This document shows, piece after piece, positions 43,480 through 51,382 of a stretch of DNA of 58,266 nt (position 1 is its first letter; each line of letters starts with the position of its first letter). The stretch spans positions 1 through 58,266 of the forward strand of contig CAMCXB010000007.1 of the NCBI GenBank assembly GCA_945883145.1. The letters are read 5' to 3'. The DNA is from Bordetella parapertussis. Lineage in GTDB: Bacteria > Pseudomonadota > Gammaproteobacteria > Burkholderiales > Burkholderiaceae_D. Below the pieces are notes generated by a model. That model was not told the DNA's origin and ran no database searches. It saw nothing but the letters and a program-made list of their open reading frames with translations. A program made the translations under genes and the position numbers.

Positions 43480-45189
43480 ATGGCTCTGAATAAGATGCTT
43501 AAGGCGCTCGTGGCTACCAGCTTAGTTGTTGCTGGCTCGTCCTACGCGCAAGAACCTATCGCTGGCGCTGGCATTAAGCCTATCGCTATGCCGAACTTCG
43601 GTTCAGTCAGTCAGTCCATGTTGGACAACGCTGGCAAAGATAGCAAAAACTGGTTGCATGCAAACGGTAGCTACGAGCAAACTCGTTTTTACCCAGCAAG
43701 CCAAATCAACACAGGTAACGTTTCTAAATTGCGTCCAGCATTTGTTGTGCAAACAGCGGTGTTGGAATCTATGGAAACTGCACCATTGGTTGTTAACGGT
43801 GTGATGTTCATCACAACGTCTTACAACCACGTGTATGCAGTCAACGCTTCCACTGGCGAGCAATACTGGCACTACAAGCACAAGATCGGTCCAGTGTCGA
43901 CCTACTGCTGCGGTCCAAATAACAAAGGTGTAGCTATTTCTGAAGGCAGACTCTTTATGGGTACGCTGGATGCGAAAATCGTAGCTCTCGACGCGAAAAG
44001 CGGCAAGCTACTCTGGCAAACACAAATTGCTGATCCAGAGCTAGGCTACAGCGAAACCATGGCTCCTACCGTTGTTGACGGTAAAGTCTTAATCGGTACT
44101 AATGGCGGCGAATATGGCGTACGTGGTTTCGTAAAGGCTTTCAATGCTGAAACCGGTAAGCTAGACTGGACCTTCCATACCATTCCTGACAAAGGTCATG
44201 AAGGCGTATGGGCTGAAAATGATGCAACTGGTCGCAACATGAAGCGTGACATCCCTGCTGAAAAAGCTGCACTAGCAAAAAACGCTGATTTTTTCAAAAC
44301 CTTGGGTGGTGGTGTATGGATGACACCTGCAATCGATAAGAAAACACGTACGGTATTCTTCGTTGCTGGCAACCCATCTCCAGACTTGTATGGTGCAGAG
44401 CGTCCAGGTGACAATCTTTACACTAACTCCATGATCGCTGTTGATTTGGATTCAGGTAAATACAAGTGGCACTATCAGTACATCGCGCATGATGTATGGG
44501 ACTTAGATGCTGTTAGCCCACCGATCTTGGTTGATGTAAAAAACAAAGACGGCAAAATGATTCCTGGTGTTATACATGGCGGTAAAACAGGTCACATCTA
44601 CGTTCACGATCGTAGCAACGGTAATTTGATCCGCTTCTCTGAAGCTATGGTTTCCCAAGAAGGTCTATGGAGCCTCCCAACTCCAAAAGGTACTCGTATG
44701 TCACTGGGTGCTAACGGTGGTGTGGAATGGTCTCCTATGGCAGTACATCCAGGCTTGCGTCTTGCATTCGCTGCAAATCTTGAACAACCTATGACTTACC
44801 ACGTTGAAGCTTCTGCTTACCCAGGCGGCAAGCTGTGGTTGGGTGGTGCGTTCAAAAACGTTCCTGGTGAAGAGCAGTTCGGTAACGTTACTGCCGTTAA
44901 TCTCGATACTGGCAAGATTGCATGGAAAGCACGTACACCACAACCAATGATCGGTGGTGTGTTGGCTACCGCTGGTGATTTGGTTTTCGCTGGCGAAGGT
45001 AATGGTTGGTTAAAAGCCTATGATGCAAAATCAGGTAAAGTCTTATGGCAATACCAGTGTGGTGCTGGCGTTAATGCTCCTCCTACTTCTTACACTGTAG
45101 ATGGCAAGCAGTATATTGCTGTTGCGGCGGGTGGAAATTCACAGCTCGACTTCAAACGTGGCAATAGCGTGTTTGTATTCGCACTGTAA
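43480..45189 (+). CDS. PQQ-dependent alcohol dehydrogenase with lanthanide-type Asp-x-Asp signature
   Basis: A 569-residue periplasmic quinoprotein with a signal peptide (MALNKMLKALVATSLVVAGS, cleavage near YAQEP) and eight-bladed propeller repeats. PQQ and metal ligands of the methanol/ethanol dehydrogenase family are in place: the vicinal Cys143-Cys144 (TYCCGP), Glu211 in NGGEYGVRG, Asn298 in GNPSPD, and catalytic Asp341 in HDVWDLDA. Asp343, two residues after it, is the extra ligand that marks lanthanide-dependent enzymes (XoxF, PedH type); calcium enzymes have Ala there. It is shorter than typical XoxF and has no fused cytochrome domain. Codon bias suggests very high expression. Alcohol substrate and metal are inferred from the family. 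Confidence 0.9.
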   Translation: MALNKMLKALVATSLVVAGSSYAQEPIAGAGIKPIAMPNFGSVSQSMLDNAGKDSKNWLHANGSYEQTRFYPASQINTGNVSKLRPAFVVQTAVLESMETAPLVVNGVMFITTSYNHVYAVNASTGEQYWHYKHKIGPVSTYCCGPNNKGVAISEGRLFMGTLDAKIVALDAKSGKLLWQTQIADPELGYSETMAPTVVDGKVLIGTNGGEYGVRGFVKAFNAETGKLDWTFHTIPDKGHEGVWAENDATGRNMKRDIPAEKAALAKNADFFKTLGGGVWMTPAIDKKTRTVFFVAGNPSPDLYGAERPGDNLYTNSMIAVDLDSGKYKWHYQYIAHDVWDLDAVSPPILVDVKNKDGKMIPGVIHGGKTGHIYVHDRSNGNLIRFSEAMVSQEGLWSLPTPKGTRMSLGANGGVEWSPMAVHPGLRLAFAANLEQPMTYHVEASAYPGGKLWLGGAFKNVPGEEQFGNVTAVNLDTGKIAWKARTPQPMIGGVLATAGDLVFAGEGNGWLKAYDAKSGKVLWQYQCGAGVNAPPTSYTVDGKQYIAVAAGGNSQLDFKRGNSVFVFAL

Positions 45190-45202
45190 TTCTGTTTGAA
45201 AC

Positions 45203-45236
45203 TAAAAGAGGCTGCCATGAGGTAGCCTCTTTTTTA
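45203..45236 (+). terminator. Rho-independent terminator after the PQQ dehydrogenase
   Basis: AAAAGAGGCT pairs with AGCCTCTTTT around a 10-base loop, followed by more T. It lies 14 bases past the stop and 33 bases before the next start codon, so the following cytochrome may depend on read-through. Confidence 0.87.
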
Positions 45237-45268
45237 TCGATTAAATTGAATAGCTATAGGCATGAATC

Positions 45269-45850
45269 ATGAACGTTAGATTTTTATTTATCTTGTTAAT
45301 CGCACTGAGTAGTTTTTTGTTGCCTGCTCAGGCACAAGATATTGAAGCAGGTAAAAAGAAAGCGGAAGCATGTGCAGCATGTCATGGAGCGGACGGCAAT
45401 CCTGTCGCGCCTATGTTCCCAGCGCTAGCTGGTCAAAATGCACGTTATATTTATTTGCAGTTAAAAGACTACAAAGAAGGACGCCGCAAGAATGCACTGA
45501 TGTCGCCTATGGCAATGAACTTGTCAAAAGAAGATATGCTTGATATGGCGTCTTTCTTCAACGTACAGAAACAGGCTAAAAATAATTTTAAAACTGATCC
45601 GCAACGCATCAAAGCCGGTGCAGCGAAAGCCGAAGAATCCCTGTGCACTATGTGTCATATGGGTGGTATGTCAGGGCAAAATGAAATTCCGCGTTTAGCC
45701 GGACAACATCCTGATTACATTATTACCCAATTAAAGAATTTTAAAGCCCGTGAACGTAACAATGATGCAGGCAATATGACGAGCTTGGCACAAACCCTAT
45801 CCGAAGACGATATGGTCAATCTTGCTCATTGGATTTGTAATTTGTATTAA
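45269..45850 (+). CDS. Diheme cytochrome c4-like protein
   Basis: A 193-residue periplasmic cytochrome with a signal peptide (MNVRFLFILLIALSSFLLPA) and two heme motifs: CAACH at residues 35-39 and CTMCH at 126-130. Candidate Met ligands are in the MSPMAMN and GNMTSLAQ segments. The two halves are homologous, as in cytochrome c4, and each ends ...LAQ/MN-L-S-x-x-D-M. It follows the PQQ dehydrogenase by 79 bases and is the natural electron acceptor for it or the sorbosone-like enzyme. The canonical XoxG/XoxJ partners are not present. Confidence 0.91.
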   Translation: MNVRFLFILLIALSSFLLPAQAQDIEAGKKKAEACAACHGADGNPVAPMFPALAGQNARYIYLQLKDYKEGRRKNALMSPMAMNLSKEDMLDMASFFNVQKQAKNNFKTDPQRIKAGAAKAEESLCTMCHMGGMSGQNEIPRLAGQHPDYIITQLKNFKARERNNDAGNMTSLAQTLSEDDMVNLAHWICNLY

Positions 45851-45976
45851 TTTATTACTCATATCGTTTCATAGCCGGTGACAGCCGGCTTTTTTTATTT
45901 CTGTTTACTGCTATATTCTCGGCTTGAATTTGCTGAGCAAATTACTGTCACGACTATTTTTTATGGAGCTAGTCTC

Positions 45977-46690
45977 ATGCTGGAATTATTAAGTAATCCA
46001 GAAGCTTGGATGGCATTTCTAACCCTTACTGCGCTTGAATTAGTGCTAGGGATAGACAATATTATTTTCATCTCTATCTTGGTGGATAAATTACCGGCGC
46101 ATCAAAAAGAGCTCGCTAGAAAATTGGGCTTATTTTTGGCGATGTTTATGCGCATTGCTTTATTACTGACCCTTGCTTGGATAGTGGGATTGACTACGCC
46201 TATTATTAGTATTCTAGGCCAAGGCTTTTCTGGACGTGATTTAGTTCTATTATTTGGTGGTCTTTTCTTATTATGGAAAAGTGTAGGTGAGATACATGAA
46301 ACACTAGAATCGAATCAAAATGAAAATGAAAATATAGCGCGTCCGACTGTGAGTTTCAAAGGTATTATTTTTCAAATCATCTTAATTGATTTGGTGTTTT
46401 CTCTTGATTCGATTATCACAGCAGTAGGCATGGTAGAGAGTGTGGCGGTGATGATTGCAGCGGTGGTTACCTCAGTTGGTCTTATGATGGTATTTGCTTC
46501 TGCTATAGGGAAATTTGTTTCGGCGCATCCTACGATCAAAATGTTAGCGCTCGCTTTTTTGGTAGCAATCGGTGTGTTGTTGATCGCAGAAAGTTTTGGT
46601 CATCACGTACCTAAAGGTTATATTTATAGTGCTATGGCGTTTTCAGTAATTGTAGAAATGCTAAACATACGATTACGCCGTCGCCTCTAG
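45977..46690 (+). CDS. TerC-family integral membrane protein
   Basis: A 237-residue membrane protein with about seven hydrophobic segments. I use the ATG at 45977 (MLELLSNPEAWMAFLTLTAL), 8 bases after TGGAG, over an upstream in-frame start at 45878 that adds an unrelated extension. ALELVLGIDNIIFISIL and IDLVFSLDSIITAVGM are the two family repeats with conserved acidic residues. TerC-family members are linked to metal-ion efflux, notably manganese export during protein secretion. The substrate here is not proved. It converges on the AI-2E-type gene with a 2-base gap and no visible terminator. Confidence 0.92.
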   Translation: MLELLSNPEAWMAFLTLTALELVLGIDNIIFISILVDKLPAHQKELARKLGLFLAMFMRIALLLTLAWIVGLTTPIISILGQGFSGRDLVLLFGGLFLLWKSVGEIHETLESNQNENENIARPTVSFKGIIFQIILIDLVFSLDSIITAVGMVESVAVMIAAVVTSVGLMMVFASAIGKFVSAHPTIKMLALAFLVAIGVLLIAESFGHHVPKGYIYSAMAFSVIVEMLNIRLRRRL

Positions 46691-46692
46691 TT

Positions 46693-47700
46693 TTATACTA
46701 AATGTAAAGCGACTAATTCTGTTTTGATATACGCATAGAATACCGGCGCTGCAACAACGCCAGGCAATCCAAATAGAGATTCCATGATGAGCATGGCGGA
46801 GAGTAATTCCCATGCTCGCGCATTCATTTGTGACCCTATAATTTTTGCATTTAAAAAATACTCTAACTTATGTATGGTGACAAGGAATAACAATGCTATG
46901 ACTGCTATCGCTAAGGATTGCGATAAGCTCACTACCACTATCACAGTATTTGATATTAAGTTACCGATCACCGGCAATAAACCTGCCAAAAATGTGATAA
47001 GTATCAGTGTTTTCACGAACGGAAGATGAACACCTGCCATAGGTAGAGCAACTGCTAAAAAGAGTCCTGTAAACAGCGTATTTATAGCTGCGATCCGTAC
47101 TTGTGCAAATACGATTTGTCTAAATGCAGTATGTAAATAAATGACCCGTTGATGTAAGGCTTTTGCTAAAGGTTGATAGGCTTCTGTGCGCGTGGTGTTA
47201 TGTGTTGCTGCTAATCCTCCTATCACCATACCTATAATTAAATGCACAATTAATCTTCCTGCTTGTTGCCCAAAATTCTTGGCTTCTGCCGCATGTTCAC
47301 GCAACCAATGGGTTAACGCTTCTTGTAGAGCTTCTGCGCTTTCAGGTAAATAGCTCGCCATCCAAGGTGGTATTTGAGCGCGAGCTTGATCTAATAAATC
47401 TGCTAATTTCTTGAGTAAGTTTCCTAGGCTTCCAGCGTCCGACAAAAAATATTCTATCGCCAACCAAATCATGATCGTCAACAAACCAATAATCGCTATC
47501 CCTAATAAGGTCACAGCAATTAAGCGTGATCGTTGTCCATTGACTTGCTGACCTAAACGAGGCGCTATTAAATGCACTAACGCATATACAAGCAGTCCTG
47601 CATAGAGCGCAGCTAGCAATCCTCCGAGCATGACTTGTATCAATGCGGCAGCGACTAGAAGATAAGAAGAAATTTCTTGTATGTTTTTATTTGCGTTCAT
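46693..47700 (-). CDS. AI-2E family transporter
   Basis: A 335-residue protein of the AI-2E transporter (UPF0118) family. About seven membrane segments are seen, four near the N-terminus and three or more in the second half, with a hydrophilic loop about residues 90-145 between. The C-terminal GLPGVVAAPVFYAYIKTEL and the segment LPVIGNLISNTVIVVVSL are typical. Despite the family name, most members have other or unknown substrates, including Na+ and organic molecules. It is expressed from the minus strand, away from the Tim44 gene's terminator. Confidence 0.88.
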   Translation of the reverse strand: MNANKNIQEISSYLLVAAALIQVMLGGLLAALYAGLLVYALVHLIAPRLGQQVNGQRSRLIAVTLLGIAIIGLLTIMIWLAIEYFLSDAGSLGNLLKKLADLLDQARAQIPPWMASYLPESAEALQEALTHWLREHAAEAKNFGQQAGRLIVHLIIGMVIGGLAATHNTTRTEAYQPLAKALHQRVIYLHTAFRQIVFAQVRIAAINTLFTGLFLAVALPMAGVHLPFVKTLILITFLAGLLPVIGNLISNTVIVVVSLSQSLAIAVIALLFLVTIHKLEYFLNAKIIGSQMNARAWELLSAMLIMESLFGLPGVVAAPVFYAYIKTELVALHLV

Positions 47701-47828
47701 CGTGAATGCTTTTTTTCTGTGTTTATATTCTTATTTTAATCAGGCTACTTCTTGCTCATATTGTCTACAATTTTTACTTCAATTTGATTTTTCTTTAATC
47801 TCAACGCATATATTTAAATTGCCACTAC

Positions 47829-47866
47829 CAAAAAAAGGCTGCCCGCACTAGCGGGCAGCCTTTATA
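47829..47866 (-). terminator. Rho-independent terminator after the Tim44-domain gene
   Basis: Read on the minus strand, AAAGGCTGCCCGC pairs with GCGGGCAGCCTTT around a short loop and is followed by a T-run. It ends the gene whose stop is at 47914. Confidence 0.86.
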
Positions 47867-47913
47867 TTGACTAACACTATTTTTATTAAATACGCTCAAG
47901 ATAAGCGCTGGAA

Positions 47914-48771
47914 TTAGTTTTGCTGTACACCAGCTAATAACCAACCCATATTGCCTGTGACTGGTTTAGATAAAATCCACACTTCGCGGAATGATTCTGC
48001 TTGTGCATGTTCTGATTCTTTAATCATGCCAAAGAATCGAACACTAGCCAGATACTCGACATCGGTTTGATCAATGCCAATTAACTCAGCTTCTAAACTG
48101 ACGACATCGGTATGATTAGTTTCTACTCCACGCTCCGTCAATTGCATCTTTAATTCTGCAAACATTTCTGGAGTTGTAAATTCACGAATGTCATTGGTAT
48201 CGGATTTATCCCATGCCGCTTGCATCCGTATAAAGTTACTTTTTGCTTGTCTTAAAAATCCAGTTGTATCGAAATCTGCAGGAACGCTTGATACAGCAGC
48301 GGATGCTGTTTGGCCATATGTACTTCCTTGTCCAATATTTGATCCAATTTCAGGTGTCATGTTGCGCTCAGCAACACCGGGATATGCAGGTTGCATAGCC
48401 GGTGTTGATTTTTTACTTAAGAAGCGGAATAACAGCACAGCACCAAAGGCCAATAAGCCAACCATTAACATAGTGCCCAACATGCTGGACAACTCAGCGC
48501 CCATACCGAAGTGTGAAAATAGGGCGCCAATTCCTAACCCTAGTAATGCACCGCCAATAATACCGCCCCATGGTGTACGTGAAGGAGCTGCAGGCTGTGG
48601 TTTAGCTGCTGCACCAACCGCTTGGTTATTTTGCGCAGGTGCCTGACGACTATAAGACGGTGAAGATTTCCCAATTGATCCGCCTCCACCCAAACGCTTA
48701 GCTTCAACACTTGACATACCTAGGGTCAGACCAACAGCGCTGATAACTAGCGCCATTAAAAACTTTTTCAT
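47914..48771 (-). CDS. Tim44-domain protein with signal peptide
   Basis: A 285-residue protein from the ATG at 48771 (MKKFLMALVISAVGLTLGMS), which has GGAGG 5 bases before it; the upstream in-frame start has no such site. It has an N-terminal signal or anchor, a Gln/Pro/Ala-rich linker, two hydrophobic segments (GIIGGALLGLGIGALFSHFG and LGTMLMVGLLAFGAVLLFRF) and a C-terminal Tim44-like domain of about 120 residues (QAAWDKSDTNDIREFTTPEMFAEL). Such Tim44-domain membrane proteins are common in Burkholderiales and of unknown role. The Tim44 fold binds membranes or proteins. Confidence 0.87.
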   Translation of the reverse strand: MKKFLMALVISAVGLTLGMSSVEAKRLGGGGSIGKSSPSYSRQAPAQNNQAVGAAAKPQPAAPSRTPWGGIIGGALLGLGIGALFSHFGMGAELSSMLGTMLMVGLLAFGAVLLFRFLSKKSTPAMQPAYPGVAERNMTPEIGSNIGQGSTYGQTASAAVSSVPADFDTTGFLRQAKSNFIRMQAAWDKSDTNDIREFTTPEMFAELKMQLTERGVETNHTDVVSLEAELIGIDQTDVEYLASVRFFGMIKESEHAQAESFREVWILSKPVTGNMGWLLAGVQQN

Positions 48772-48964
48772 ATTGCCTCCTGATTTCACACTGAGAAAAA
48801 TCTCATTACACGCTACCGTACTTGATAGCTATTCCGCATTCTACTAGTCCTTTACAAATCACGTACCTGATTGGTTTGCCAATTCGGTCTTAATTCAGTG
48901 AATTTAATAAGGAAAAAGTGTAATTATTCTCCGCTTTCTTCGAACTATTAATTAAACAGAACAG

Positions 48965-49027
48965 ATAGTTTTTGACTATTTAATCAATAATAACTATCAA
49001 ATATCTTTCCTGATAGCTAATCGCTAT
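48965..49027. promoter_or_regulatory. Two OxyR-like dyads upstream of ahpC
   Basis: ATAG-N7-CTAT occurs twice, at 48965-48979 and 49013-49027, with a further CTAT/GATAG pair between them. This is the core of the OxyR consensus (repeated ATAG-N7-CTAT). The second dyad overlaps a possible -10 (TATGAT, 49025-49030) 38 bases before the ahpC start. OxyR itself is not in the window. Confidence 0.55.
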
Positions 49028-49067
49028 GATTCATCCCGTTGTCCTTTTAACTTTACGGAGAAATCAC

Positions 49068-49631
49068 ATGTCCCTTATCAACACCACCATCAAGCCATTC
49101 AAAGCCCAAGCTTTTCACGCTGGTAAATTTGTTCCTGTCACCGAGGCCAACCTAAAAGGTAAATGGTCTGTTGTGTTTTTTTATCCGGCTGACTTCACAT
49201 TTGTTTGCCCAACCGAGTTAGGCGATTTAGCAGATCACTATGACACGTTCAAAGCGCTGGGTGTAGAAATCTATTCTGTTTCTACTGACACGCACTTCAC
49301 CCACAAAGCTTGGCATGACACATCAGACACCATAGACAAAATTAACTACCCCATGATTGCTGATCCTACCGGTACTATCACACGCAACTTTGAAGTGATG
49401 ATTGAAGAAGAGGGTTTGGCATTGCGCGGCACCTTCCTAATTAATCCTGAAGGTCAAATCAAACTGTGTGAGATTCATGACAACGGTATCGGTCGTGATG
49501 CATCGGAGCTGCTGCGTAAAGTTCAAGCTGCGCAATACATCGCTGCACATCCAGGTGAAGTATGTCCTGCTAAATGGACACCAGGTGCTGCAACATTGGC
49601 ACCCTCACTTGATTTAGTTGGAAAAATTTAA
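49068..49631 (+). CDS. ahpC: Peroxiredoxin AhpC
   Basis: A typical 2-Cys peroxiredoxin that reduces hydrogen peroxide and organic hydroperoxides. I use the ATG at 49068 (MSLINTTIKPFKAQAFHAGK, 187 residues), 7 bases after an ACGGAG ribosome site; an earlier ATG at 49026 adds a non-family extension. The peroxidatic Cys is in FYPADFTFVCPTELGDLAD (about residue 47), and the resolving Cys is in HPGEVCPAKW near the C-terminus. AhpF, its reductase, follows by 97 bases. The promoter region carries OxyR-like dyads. Confidence 0.97.
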   Translation: MSLINTTIKPFKAQAFHAGKFVPVTEANLKGKWSVVFFYPADFTFVCPTELGDLADHYDTFKALGVEIYSVSTDTHFTHKAWHDTSDTIDKINYPMIADPTGTITRNFEVMIEEEGLALRGTFLINPEGQIKLCEIHDNGIGRDASELLRKVQAAQYIAAHPGEVCPAKWTPGAATLAPSLDLVGKI

Positions 49632-49728
49632 TTGATGAAAACTGGACACAGACACACTGCACGACTGTCTGTGTCCATCATCACGTTGGCTATACAGTCA
49701 GCATGCAGAGCCTATTAGGAGTATTACT

Positions 49729-51306
49729 ATGGACGCAATCATTAAAAATCAATTGCAACAGTACTTGGTTAACATTAAACATCCGGTAGAAATTCATGCC
49801 TCTATTGATGATCATGCATCATCTAAAGAGATGCGTGTATTACTCAAAGAGATAGCATCGTTATCTAATCAACTTATCTTCAAAGAAGATATAAGTCATA
49901 CGGAACGCACACCTTCATTTACATTAAAGCCTGTTGGTAAAGAGATGGGCGTACGCTTTGCTGGTATTCCTATGGGCCATGAGTTCACTTCTTTAGTCCT
50001 CGCACTGTTACAAGTTGGCGGTCATCCACCTAAAGTCGAAGCAGATTTGATAGAACGTATACGTCAACTGGATGGCGACTATCATTTCGAAACTTATATT
50101 TCTTTGTCTTGCCAGAATTGTCCTGAAGTCGTGCAGGCATTGAATTTAATGGCGGTGATTAATCCCCGTATCTCTCACGTCATGATTGATGGCGCTTTAT
50201 ATCAAGATGAAGTGCAAATACGCCAAATCATGGCAGTGCCTTCTATCTATTTGAATGGTCAGCCTTTTGGGCAAGGCCGAATGGTGTTAGATGAAATTCT
50301 AGCCAAGCTTGATGTCAGTGGTGCACAACGTGATACGGACAAACTCAATGATAAAGCTGTATTTGATATGTTGATTGTAGGCGGTGGTCCAGCTGCTTCT
50401 GCTGCTGCGATTTATGCTGCACGCAAAGGCTTGCGTACTGGGATCGTGGCAGATCGTTTTGGTGGCCAAGTATTAGATACCTTAAGTATAGAAAATTTTA
50501 TTTCTGTACAAGAGACCCAAGGACCAAAATTAGTACAAGCTCTTGAACAACATGTTAAATCTTATGATGTCGATGTCATGAAGTTACAACGTGCTTCAGC
50601 TTTAATCCCTGGTGAATTGTTTACTGTTCAATTAGAAAGCGGAGCAAACCTACAAGCGAAGAGTGTCATCGTTGCTACTGGTGCACGCTGGAGAGAGCTG
50701 AATGTAGCGGGTGAACATGAATACCGTAATCGTGGTGTGGCCTATTGCCCGCATTGCGATGGTCCTTTATTTAAAGGTAAACCGGTTGCAGTAGTAGGTG
50801 GTGGTAATTCAGGCGTAGAAGCCGCGATTGATTTAGCAGGCATAGTCAGTCATGTCACTTTACTTGAATACGATGTGAAGTTGCGTGCTGATGAAGTATT
50901 GCAACGTAAATTAAGAAGTCTAAGTAATGTCACTATTATTACTAGTGCACAAACAACTGAGGTCACTGGTGATGGTAATAGAGTAAACGGCTTACGTTAT
51001 CGTGACAGGCAATCTGCTACAGAAAAGTTATTAACACTTGATGGTATTTTTGTACAAATTGGTTTGTTGCCGAATACAGATTGGATTAAGAATACCGTTG
51101 CCTTATCAGCACGTGGAGAAATTGAAATCGATGCACATGGTCAAACTTCTGTTCCTGGTGTGTTTGCAGCAGGAGATGTAACTACGGTGCCTTACAAACA
51201 AATTATCATCGCTTTAGGTGAAGGTTCTAAAGCAGCTTTAGGCGCATTTGATTATTTAATTCGCGCTTCTGCTCCGACTGCTGAAGCTCAAAAACTTGCT
51301 GCTTAA
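49729..51306 (+). CDS. ahpF: Alkyl hydroperoxide reductase subunit F
   Basis: Flavoprotein that transfers electrons from NADH to AhpC. The 525 residues include an N-terminal double thioredoxin-like domain with the redox motif CQNCP (about residues 128-132), a thioredoxin-reductase-like FAD domain (LIVGGGPAASAAAIYAARKG), a second redox site YCPHCDGPLFKG, the NADH fold AVVGGGNSGVEAAIDL, and the C-terminal FAD segment GVFAAGDVTTVPYKQI. All parts are intact. It is separated from ahpC by 97 bases and is probably in the same transcript. A strong terminator follows. Confidence 0.97.
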   Translation: MDAIIKNQLQQYLVNIKHPVEIHASIDDHASSKEMRVLLKEIASLSNQLIFKEDISHTERTPSFTLKPVGKEMGVRFAGIPMGHEFTSLVLALLQVGGHPPKVEADLIERIRQLDGDYHFETYISLSCQNCPEVVQALNLMAVINPRISHVMIDGALYQDEVQIRQIMAVPSIYLNGQPFGQGRMVLDEILAKLDVSGAQRDTDKLNDKAVFDMLIVGGGPAASAAAIYAARKGLRTGIVADRFGGQVLDTLSIENFISVQETQGPKLVQALEQHVKSYDVDVMKLQRASALIPGELFTVQLESGANLQAKSVIVATGARWRELNVAGEHEYRNRGVAYCPHCDGPLFKGKPVAVVGGGNSGVEAAIDLAGIVSHVTLLEYDVKLRADEVLQRKLRSLSNVTIITSAQTTEVTGDGNRVNGLRYRDRQSATEKLLTLDGIFVQIGLLPNTDWIKNTVALSARGEIEIDAHGQTSVPGVFAAGDVTTVPYKQIIIALGEGSKAALGAFDYLIRASAPTAEAQKLAA

Positions 51307-51335
51307 TTTTATTTCTAACTAGTTTATATGGAAAG

Positions 51336-51368
51336 TAAAACGGCCCGTAAGGGCCGTTTTACTTTTTG
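51336..51368. terminator. Bidirectional terminator between ahpF and gyrB
   Basis: AAAACGGCCC pairs with GGGCCGTTTT around a 4-base loop, with T-rich sequence after both arms. It serves the convergent ahpF and gyrB genes. Confidence 0.87.
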
Positions 51369-51382
51369 AACATTTTTTATCA

